A stretch of DNA of 5,086 nucleotides. It comes from an uncultured Clostridia bacterium (GTDB lineage Bacteria > Bacillota > Clostridia > Christensenellales > Aristaeellaceae). The notes below the pieces were generated by a model. That model ran no database searches. It was not told the DNA's origin and was given only the letters and a program-made list of their open reading frames with translations. Location: contig CAMDVP010000215.1 in assembly GCA_945877525.1 (NCBI GenBank), positions 1 to 5,086 of the forward strand, written 5' to 3'. A program made the translations under genes and the position numbers. Below are positions 1 to 4,796 of the stretch, piece by piece (positions within the stretch are counted from its first letter, which is position 1; the number at the start of each line of letters is the position of its first letter).

Positions 1-52
1 GCCGAACGTACTTGGCTGGACACGGCCCGGAAGCATAGGTCGCCGCCGGATT
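1..52 (+). rRNA. rrf: 5S ribosomal RNA, 3' end (partial)
   Basis: The first 50 or so bases match the 3' part of a clostridial 5S rRNA. The loop-E/helix-IV region reads GTACTTGGCTGG..ACGGCCCGG, followed by the conserved TAGGTCGCCGCCGG that forms the 3' strand of helix I and normally ends the molecule. The 5' part (about 65 bases) lies before the window, so the pairing partner of helix I cannot be checked. A factor-independent terminator starts 8 bases downstream, as expected when 5S is the last gene of an rRNA operon. The exact 3' end (about 50-53) is inferred. The identification comes from recognising the motif, not from a covariance-model search. Confidence 0.85.
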
Positions 53-59
53 CCACTTT

Positions 60-90
60 GCAGAGAATCTCTTGGTTCTCTGCTTTTTCT
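60..90 (+). terminator. rRNA operon intrinsic terminator
   Basis: A perfect 8-bp inverted repeat, GCAGAGAA (60-67) and TTCTCTGC (76-83), encloses an 8-nt loop and is followed directly by TTTTTCT. This is a textbook rho-independent terminator for the + strand and follows the 5S gene. Read on the minus strand, the hairpin is followed by CAAAGTGG with no U-run, so it should not stop transcripts of the convergent acetyltransferase gene efficiently. Confidence 0.9.
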
Positions 91-107
91 ATGTTTGAAA
101 GCAATAA

Positions 108-638
108 TCAGGTGCAAGGTTCACCTTGACAGAGCTTCATACAAAATTCCAGGGATGCATATTCGCGCGCTTCGCCAGGGGCAAAGAAAAACCCATCCTG
201 GATATACCTGAATCCACATCGCCTGATGAGCCTCTCTGACACAGTGTTCTCCCGAAAGCAACAGGCCCAGACATATCGGATGGTTTGCTGGCTGAGCATA
301 CTTAGTACCCCTTGGATGGCTTCCGTCATATAGCCCTGATGCCGCCATTGGGGCAGCAGGCCAAAGCCAAGTTCTCTGGTATCGGGACGATTCTCTTCAC
401 TGTCAGGCTGAATGGCTATGTATCCAATGAGTGTGCCGCTGTCCCGAAGCAGGAGGGCGTGGTGCTGGCCATCCTCCGCCCAACGGGCGACGAGGGCTTC
501 GGACTGGTCTGTGGTCGTGTGTGCGGGTGCCAGACCAAGCAGCCGCATTTCCTCGGGCAGACAAAAGAAAGCATGCAGCGCCGTGGCATCATCTGGGATA
601 ACGGGGCGGAGTAGCAGCCGTTTTGTATCAATTATCAT
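108..638 (-). CDS. GNAT family N-acetyltransferase (RimJ/RimL-like)
   Basis: This 176-residue protein has the layout of a RimJ/RimL-type GNAT acetyltransferase (Acetyltransf_3 group), which transfers acetyl from acetyl-CoA to an amino group. The N-terminus IDTKRLLLRPVIPDDA is the typical opening strand of the family. Residues 89-107 carry ELGFGLLPQWRHQGYMTEA, the beta4/alpha3 acetyl-CoA pyrophosphate loop (R-x-x-G-Y-x-T-E-A). Residues 131-143 carry N-x-x-S...R-x-C-G-F, the usual C-terminal motif. There is no signal peptide or membrane segment, so it is cytoplasmic. The ATG at 638 has a good Shine-Dalgarno, AAGGTGA (645-651), 6 nt upstream. Full length fits the family. The substrate cannot be told: ribosomal protein N-termini, drugs and small amines are all possible. 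Base composition is about 54% GC, lower than the large neighbours. It is convergent with the rRNA operon and divergent from the transglutaminase-like gene, with no partner in an operon. Confidence 0.92.
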   Translation of the reverse strand: MIIDTKRLLLRPVIPDDATALHAFFCLPEEMRLLGLAPAHTTTDQSEALVARWAEDGQHHALLLRDSGTLIGYIAIQPDSEENRPDTRELGFGLLPQWRHQGYMTEAIQGVLSMLSQQTIRYVWACCFRENTVSERLIRRCGFRYIQDGFFFAPGEAREYASLEFCMKLCQGEPCT

Positions 639-666
639 GACGGATCACCTTCTTATAATGTCGCAT

Positions 667-681
667 GCAGTAAGATACTGC
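667..681. promoter_or_regulatory. 15-bp palindrome, candidate operator
   Basis: GCAGTA-AGA-TACTGC is a perfect inverted repeat with 6-bp arms and a 3-bp centre, lying between the divergent acetyltransferase and transglutaminase-like genes. It sits about 30 bp upstream of the acetyltransferase start and 25 bp upstream of the -35 box of the + strand promoter. Size and symmetry fit a binding site for a dimeric repressor. As RNA it could also form a short hairpin, but the nearest U-run begins 9 nt later, which argues against a normal terminator. No regulator gene is visible nearby, so the operator role is inferred. Confidence 0.4.
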
Positions 682-706
682 GAGCGGCTGTTTTTTTCCT
701 GCTTTT

Positions 707-737
707 TTGACCCGGAGGCGGAAGAATATGCTACAAT
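707..737 (+). promoter_or_regulatory. promoter of the transglutaminase-like gene
   Basis: TTGACC (707-712) serves as a -35 box (5 of 6 consensus). TACAAT (732-737) serves as the -10 box (5 of 6) and is preceded by TGC, an extended -10 element that compensates for the long 19-bp spacer. Start of transcription is expected near 743-745, giving a leader of about 22 nt that holds the ribosome binding site. Two T-runs (691-697 and 703-708) lie immediately upstream of, and run into, the -35 box. Confidence 0.72.
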
Positions 738-765
738 AATCCTATTAACCGCAGGAGGTTTATCA

Positions 766-2142
766 ATGAACATCAGGCAATATGTCGAGTCGTTATCCAT
801 GCCGTTGCCGGAGGACATCCTCAAACGGAAATGGGCGGGTGATCTGGAGGGCGCGGTGAAGGCCATCGACCGCCAGCTGCAGGAGGAACTGCCGGATATG
901 CTTCGTGCGCGCCTTGTGTGCGAGAAGGAGCGCATCCGCCGCCTGCCTACCCAATATCCGTGGAACCGGGAGCAGGCCCTGGAAAAGCTGCAGGAGCTGG
1001 TGCCCGGCATGACTGGCGAGGAACTGGACGCATGGGAGCTGGCCGGGCGGGTGGATTTCATCTACATCGGTGGAGAAAAGCGCTATTTCGTGCGCTTCCA
1101 CAAGAGCATTGCGAAATACCCCGAGCTAATGCGCCGTGCGGGCAAGGAGGTAAGTCCGAACAGCCTGTGGCTTGACCCGATGATCCGCACCATCAAGGAA
1201 AAGGGGGTGCTCCGCCGCCGCATCATCCTGGAAAACAGCTTGTATGTGGACAAGGAGGACTTTGTCCCTGGCGAATACCTGGCCCATCTGCCCTTCCCGG
1301 CGGTTTGCGCCCAACAGAGCGACGTGCAGTTGCTTTCCGGCGACCCGGACGGCATTGGCGAGGAAAACGCGCCCGCCCGCACAGCCTGGTGGCGGCGGAA
1401 GCTGGATGCATGGCAGGAGTTCCGCATGCGGTACAGCTATATCAGCTGCATCCGTTATGCCGATCCGCTGCATGCGCCGGCGCCGGCTGCACCGCTGTAT
1501 CCCGTGGTGGAGCCTCCATGCGAGGCGGATCTGGCGGAGGAAGGGCCGTATATCCGCTTTACGCCCTATCTGCGGGCGCTGACGGCTGATATTACCCGGG
1601 GCGAAACCACCGCCGCGGGCAAGGCCTGGCGGTGCTATGAGTTTGTGACCACAAAGGTGAAGTATTCTTTCATGCGGGATTACTTCCAGATTGACAATCT
1701 GGGGGAATACTGCGCTGTGAACCTCAAGGGAGACTGCGGCCTGCAGGCGCTGCTGTTCATCATTCTGTGCCGCATCGCGGGGGTGCCCGCCCGGTGGCAG
1801 AGCGGCATGAGCATCGACGCGGACTACGCCGGCAGCCACGACTGGGCGCAGTTCTACCTGGAGGGCTGGGGCTGGCTGTTTGCCGATCCCAGCTACGGTG
1901 GCGGCGCATACCGTAACGGTAGCACGGAACGCCATGCCTTCTATTTCGGCAACCTGGATCCCATGCGCATGGTGGCCAACCGGCAGTTCCAGGCGGAGCT
2001 TGTGCCGGAGATGCACGCCCTGCGGGTGGATCCCTACGACAACCAGTCGGGGGAAATGGAGCGTATCGGCGCGATGCTGCCCTTTACCGGGCGGCAGCTG
2101 GACGGCGACGCCATTTTGGTGGAATACGAGGATTTGGATTGA
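766..2142 (+). CDS. transglutaminase-like domain protein, cytoplasmic
   Basis: This is a 458-residue protein with a papain-like transglutaminase core in its C-terminal half (about residues 280-390). The Cys-His-Asp triad is intact and in order: Cys324 in KGDCGLQ, His358 in GSHDWAQFY and Asp374 in FADPSYGG. The stretch GVPARWQSG just after the cysteine helix and the GWGWLF strand before the aspartate are family hallmarks. Residues 1-200 are not a domain I can name: charged, probably mostly helical, with a GEKRYFVRFHKS segment near residues 102-113. There is no signal peptide or membrane span, so it is probably cytoplasmic, unlike many bacterial transglutaminase-like proteins that are exported. 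Members of this superfamily can be peptidases, amidases or cross-linkers, and the substrate is unknown. The reading frame stays open back to 412, but the ATG at 766 was chosen because AGGAGGT (753-759) sits 6 nt upstream and a promoter lies just before it. The gene is monocistronic, with a hairpin terminator right after the stop. Confidence 0.9.
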   Translation: MNIRQYVESLSMPLPEDILKRKWAGDLEGAVKAIDRQLQEELPDMLRARLVCEKERIRRLPTQYPWNREQALEKLQELVPGMTGEELDAWELAGRVDFIYIGGEKRYFVRFHKSIAKYPELMRRAGKEVSPNSLWLDPMIRTIKEKGVLRRRIILENSLYVDKEDFVPGEYLAHLPFPAVCAQQSDVQLLSGDPDGIGEENAPARTAWWRRKLDAWQEFRMRYSYISCIRYADPLHAPAPAAPLYPVVEPPCEADLAEEGPYIRFTPYLRALTADITRGETTAAGKAWRCYEFVTTKVKYSFMRDYFQIDNLGEYCAVNLKGDCGLQALLFIILCRIAGVPARWQSGMSIDADYAGSHDWAQFYLEGWGWLFADPSYGGGAYRNGSTERHAFYFGNLDPMRMVANRQFQAELVPEMHALRVDPYDNQSGEMERIGAMLPFTGRQLDGDAILVEYEDLD

Positions 2143-2160
2143 TAACGCATATGCGAAGAA

Positions 2161-2192
2161 GCCGCTCGGACGAGACTGTCCGGGCGGCCTTT
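2161..2192 (+). terminator. terminator after the transglutaminase-like gene (partly bidirectional)
   Basis: An 11-bp stem, GCCGCTCGGAC (2161-2171) with GTCCGGGCGGC (2178-2188), has a 6-nt loop and one G-U wobble in the middle. It is followed by CTTTAG, so the U-run is short. It starts 18 nt after the stop codon. On the minus strand the wobble becomes an A-C mismatch, but the remaining 10 pairs hold and TTCTTC follows, so it may also stop the converging membrane-protein transcript. Confidence 0.7.
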
Positions 2193-2247
2193 AGTCTGTC
2201 GTGGCCTAAAAAACCTGTAATCGGGAAGTGCAAAACGAACAAATGCA

Positions 2248-2562
2248 TTAGACGAAGAAGAAACCGATGGACAGCGCAGCGAACAAGAGCATTCTGATCA
2301 CATGGTGCCCGATATGCACGTTTTGGCTGCTTCTGCCATTCTGCAAAGCGGCATAAGCTATCAGGATGTACCCTGCCAATGCGGCCAGCCAGTCAAGGGT
2401 GTGGTCAAGCAGGCAAAGAACGACCCCGGCGAGCACAGCCATTGCCCCAATCAGCATCCATATATGATTCGCCCTGTGCTCGCTTTTCTGGATTTGTGTC
2501 AGGGTAGCAAAGGCATGCAAGCCGGAGCAGATAAGGGAAGCAATGCAAATAACCGTTTTCAT
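2248..2562 (-). CDS. small four-helix membrane protein, function unknown
   Basis: I do not recognise this 104-residue protein. It is mostly hydrophobic, with four likely membrane helices at about residues 2-20, 35-54, 58-76 and 89-104, and short polar links (QKSEHRANH and NGRSSQNVHIGHH). Histidines are frequent in the two polar loops. The protein ends in a hydrophobic GFFFV with no tail. The reading frame is open upstream to 2820, inside the pcp gene, but the ATG at 2562 is preferred: GAGGTG (2567-2572) lies 4 nt upstream and the hydrophobic segment starts exactly there, whereas the upstream translation is a shadow of pcp. The gene lies 89 nt after the pcp stop on the same strand, with no clear terminator between, so it may be read through from MATE-pcp. 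Local GC is about 52%, below its neighbours. It is probably a real gene, judged from the start signal and helix pattern only. Confidence 0.72.
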   Translation of the reverse strand: MKTVICIASLICSGLHAFATLTQIQKSEHRANHIWMLIGAMAVLAGVVLCLLDHTLDWLAALAGYILIAYAALQNGRSSQNVHIGHHVIRMLLFAALSIGFFFV

Positions 2563-2578
2563 ATGACACCTCGGATCA

Positions 2579-2595
2579 TTTCGTGAATATCGAAA
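2579..2595. repeat. short inverted repeat upstream of the small membrane gene
   Basis: TTTCG (2579-2583) and CGAAA (2591-2595) flank a 7-nt AT-rich centre, 16 nt upstream of the membrane-protein start and next to its ribosome binding site. It could be a weak operator or a small RNA hairpin, but five-base arms are easily met by chance. Confidence 0.2.
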
Positions 2596-2651
2596 GTACC
2601 TTGGGACATGAGGTGGCATTGTTTTCCACAAGATGATGGCCTTGCTGTGTT

Positions 2652-3242
2652 TCAGCCCAGCGCCCCCACGCACAGGGTCAAGGCGCGCACAATGTCTTCC
2701 AGGGGCATGCTGGGCACACCCTCCCTGGCCTGCTCGGGCAGGAAGGGCACATGGATGAATCCCGCCTGCACGGCTGTGCCGTGGCAGCGGTGCAGCAGGG
2801 TGTACAGCACATCGTTGCACACAAAGGCTCCCGCGGAGTAGGACAGGGCACAGGGAAGGCCCGCAGCCGTCATGGCGTCCACCATGGCCCGGACAGGCAC
2901 GGTGGCGAAGTAGGCTGCGGGGCCGTCCGGCGCGATGGGAACGTTCACGGGCTGAAAGCCGCCGTTGTCTGGAATGCGGGCCTCCCGCAGGTTGATGCCT
3001 ACTACCTCGGGGGTCACGCCCCGGCGGCCGCCTGCCTGCCCAACGCTGAGGATTACGTCAGGATGAAGCGCTTCCGCGGCGTTCAGCACCCGCTGCGCCC
3101 CCTTGCCGAACAGGGTGGGAATCTGCAGGCGGGTCACCTCATAGGCGCCGATGCGTTTAGGCAGCAAACGAACAGCCTCCCAGGAGGGATTGACCGTCTC
3201 CCCGCCAAAGGGTTCAAAGCCGGTGATCAGCAGCTTTTTCAT
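2652..3242 (-). CDS. pcp: pyroglutamyl-peptidase I
   Basis: This cytoplasmic cysteine peptidase (family C15) removes N-terminal pyroglutamate (5-oxoproline) from peptides. The 196 residues carry the whole family signature: the start KKLLITGFEPFGGETVNPSWEA, the VGQAGGR stretch, then the catalytic triad Glu79 (TPEVVGIN), Cys142 (SAGAFVCNDVLY) and His164 (AGFIHVPFLPEQ). The NLREARIPDN segment that follows the glutamate is also typical. Length is slightly below the usual 200-215, with the C-terminus trimmed but nothing catalytic lost. The ATG at 3242 has GGAGG (3251-3255) 8 nt upstream. The preceding MATE gene stops only 16 nt before this start, so the two are an operon and the Shine-Dalgarno lies in the gap. 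Its known role is peptide turnover. A functional link to the exporter is inference only. Confidence 0.96.
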   Translation of the reverse strand: MKKLLITGFEPFGGETVNPSWEAVRLLPKRIGAYEVTRLQIPTLFGKGAQRVLNAAEALHPDVILSVGQAGGRRGVTPEVVGINLREARIPDNGGFQPVNVPIAPDGPAAYFATVPVRAMVDAMTAAGLPCALSYSAGAFVCNDVLYTLLHRCHGTAVQAGFIHVPFLPEQAREGVPSMPLEDIVRALTLCVGALG

Positions 3243-3258
3243 TGAGAAAGCCTCCCTG

Positions 3259-4608
3259 TTATGGTTGGTGGGTCAACAGGCGCATCCGCCGGTAATAGCC
3301 GCATATCAGCAGAACCGCTGCGCCGACCCAGGCCATGATTTCCGCCAGATAGATGCCCCATTCGCCCAGCAGTGCAGGCAGCGTCAGCGCCACCAGCACC
3401 CGCATGACCAATTCCACCACCCCTGACAGCATGGGCACAAAGGTATCCCCCAACCCCTGCAGGGTAGAACGGTACACAAACAGCAGATACAGCATGAACA
3501 GCCCGCAGGCCATCACCGTCAAAAAACGGTAGCCAAAGGTCAGCACCTGCTCGACGATGGCGGGGTCGTCCTCAATGAACAAACGCAGCAGCGGCTTGCC
3601 CCAGATGAGCAGCACCGCCGCCACGGCTACGGCCATCGCCATGGCAATCTGCGCCGAGCGCCGAAGTCCAAGCCGCACGCGATCCAGCTTCCCGGCACCC
3701 ATGTTTTGCCCGGCAAAGGTACCCACTGCGCTGCCCACGGCGGTGCCGGCCATCTCCACCAGGCCCTGCAGGCGGCTGGCCGCGCTGTAGCCCGCCATAA
3801 AGATGAAGCCCTGGGCGTTCACCACGCCTTGCAGCACCAGGCCGCCCACGGAAATAATCAGGTTCTGGAAGGCAACGGGCACGCCCAGATGCATCAGGCG
3901 GGTGCAAACAGCCCGGCTGGGGCGCAGGTCACTGCGGGAGAGGCGCATCAGCGGCATGTGGCACAGGGCAATCAGGCAGATGGTGCAGCTGATTCCCTGG
4001 GAGAAGACCGTTGCCGCCGCCACGCCCACCACGCTCCAGCGCAGCAGGCCCACCAGCAGAAAATCCAGGGCGATGTTGCACAGGGCGGCGGTGGTCATGG
4101 CCGCAAGGGGCGTGCGGCTGTTGCCCACCGAGCGCAGAAACCCGGAAAACAGGTTGAACCCCATCACAAAGGGCAGCCCGCCGAAAACAATGCGCAGATA
4201 GGTGCAGGTAAGCTCGTAGGTGTCAGAGGGCGTTTGCATCAGGGTCAACACCGGGCGAAGAAGCGCCTGGGAAACGGCCTCCAGCACGATGACCACTCCG
4301 GCGGCAAGCAGCAGACTCTGCCCGGCGCTTCGGCGCAGCCCGGCCTCGTCCCCTGCGCCGAAGCACTGGGCAATCTGGATGGCAAAGCCCTGGGCCAGGC
4401 CCATGGCAAGGCCCAGCACCGTCCAGTCCAGCCACCCGGCGGAGGATACGGCGGCCAGCGCCGTCACGCCCTCCACGCGGCCCACCACCAGGGTGTCCAC
4501 CAGGCTGTACAGCTGCTGGAACAGGTTGCCCGCCAAAATGGGCAGGCAGAACAGAAGAATGTGCCGGGCCGGGCTGCCGCGGGTCATGTCTCGGGTTTGG
4601 GATGACAT
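3259..4608 (-). CDS. MATE family multidrug/cation efflux transporter
   Basis: This 449-residue inner-membrane antiporter of the MATE family exports organic cations or other small molecules in exchange for Na+ or H+. The pattern fits twelve membrane helices in two halves. Family motifs seen: ILAGNLFQQLYSLVDTLVVG in helix 1 (residues 24-43), QCFGAGD after helix 2 (81-87), FLRSVGNSRTP (157-167), TFAGQNMGAGKLDRV opening the second-half loop (297-311), and YRSTLQGLGDTFVPM (379-393). Length is normal for the family. The ATG at 4608 was chosen because AAGGAG (4617-4622) lies 8 nt upstream. A GTG three codons earlier (4617) would overlap that Shine-Dalgarno. It is the first gene of an operon with pcp and diverges from alaS. 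The substrate and the NorM/DinF/MepA-type subgroup cannot be decided by eye. No clear promoter is visible, although an AT-rich TATTAT overlaps the alaS -10 box on the opposite strand. Confidence 0.95.
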   Translation of the reverse strand: MSSQTRDMTRGSPARHILLFCLPILAGNLFQQLYSLVDTLVVGRVEGVTALAAVSSAGWLDWTVLGLAMGLAQGFAIQIAQCFGAGDEAGLRRSAGQSLLLAAGVVIVLEAVSQALLRPVLTLMQTPSDTYELTCTYLRIVFGGLPFVMGFNLFSGFLRSVGNSRTPLAAMTTAALCNIALDFLLVGLLRWSVVGVAAATVFSQGISCTICLIALCHMPLMRLSRSDLRPSRAVCTRLMHLGVPVAFQNLIISVGGLVLQGVVNAQGFIFMAGYSAASRLQGLVEMAGTAVGSAVGTFAGQNMGAGKLDRVRLGLRRSAQIAMAMAVAVAAVLLIWGKPLLRLFIEDDPAIVEQVLTFGYRFLTVMACGLFMLYLLFVYRSTLQGLGDTFVPMLSGVVELVMRVLVALTLPALLGEWGIYLAEIMAWVGAAVLLICGYYRRMRLLTHQP

Positions 4609-4663
4609 GGAACACACTCCTTCGGGTCATTGATGTGCCTCGCTTCTATTCGCGGCGGCGCAG

Positions 4664-4713
4664 GGGAATTCCTGCCGCATTCATGGGGCGCGGGAGGCGG
4701 AATTCCCATTTTT
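4664..4713 (+). repeat. GGGAATTCC inverted repeat followed by a T-run
   Basis: GGGAATTCC (4664-4672) and GGAATTCCC (4699-4707) form a 9-bp perfect inverted repeat. It can be extended by GCC/GGC past a single bulged T, around a GC-rich loop of about 19 nt. ATTTTT (4708-4713) follows on the + strand, so it looks like an intrinsic terminator pointing towards alaS, just 2 bp before the alaS -35 box. Each arm contains the self-complementary GGAATTCC, so as DNA it could instead be two dimer sites about 35 bp apart. On the minus strand it lies between the MATE start and any promoter further upstream, so it may be part of the MATE leader RNA. Confidence 0.55.
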
Positions 4714-4715
4714 CC

Positions 4716-4744
4716 TTGCAAAGACGAACAGTGTTTGCTATAAT
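4716..4744 (+). promoter_or_regulatory. alaS promoter
   Basis: TTGCAA (4716-4721) is the -35 box (4 of 6 consensus). TATAAT (4739-4744) is a perfect -10 box, at the ideal 17-bp spacing and with TGC directly before it (extended -10). Transcription should start near 4751, giving a leader of about 46 nt. This is the strongest promoter in the window and fits a highly expressed housekeeping gene. Confidence 0.88.
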
Positions 4745-4761
4745 AAAGGTTGCGATTGTAC

Positions 4762-4779
4762 CGCGGAAACCGCGATTTT
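4762..4779 (+). promoter_or_regulatory. leader hairpin in the alaS 5' UTR
   Basis: CGCGG (4762-4766) and CCGCG (4770-4774) form a 5-bp GC-only stem with an AAA loop, followed by ATTTTC, about 11 nt after the predicted transcription start and just before the Shine-Dalgarno (AAGGAG, 4783-4788). It could be a weak attenuator, an mRNA-stabilising hairpin or a protein-binding site. The surrounding TACCGCGG recalls the end of the T-box core motif, but no T-box stem I or specifier region fits between the promoter and this point. Confidence 0.4.
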
Positions 4780-4796
4780 CGGAAGGAGTCACAGCC

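Noticed and set aside
654..659. Perfect TATAAT on the + strand
   Set aside because: No -35 box at 16-19 bp upstream, and the region is the ribosome binding site area of the divergent acetyltransferase. Probably chance.
412..765. Upstream extension of the transglutaminase-like reading frame (118 extra residues)
   Set aside because: It overlaps the acetyltransferase gene antisense, has arginine/serine-rich low-quality sequence, crosses the promoter at 707-737, and the ATG at 766 has a near-perfect Shine-Dalgarno.
1126..2016. 296-codon open frame on the minus strand
   Set aside because: Antisense shadow of the high-GC transglutaminase-like gene. It has no ribosome binding site, and the sense frame has a conserved catalytic triad.
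2590..2650. Terminator between pcp and the small membrane gene
   Set aside because: Only a bulged six-pair hairpin (CACAGCAAG/CTTGTG area) with no U-run on the minus strand. Too weak to call.
2563..2820. N-terminal extension of the small membrane protein into pcp
   Set aside because: The added part is an out-of-frame reading of pcp, and the ribosome binding site and first membrane helix both point to 2562.
3706..4605. 299-codon open frame on the + strand
   Set aside because: Antisense to the MATE gene. The product is a low-complexity His/Gln/Ala/Gly-rich sequence typical of a GC-rich shadow frame.
4609..4617. Alternative GTG start for the MATE protein
   Set aside because: It lies on the AAGGAG ribosome binding site itself, and the ATG at 4608 has correct spacing.
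4620..4796. Full T-box riboswitch upstream of alaS
   Set aside because: Only the short ACCGCGG piece is present. A strong promoter directly before it leaves no space for stem I, the specifier loop or a full antiterminator.
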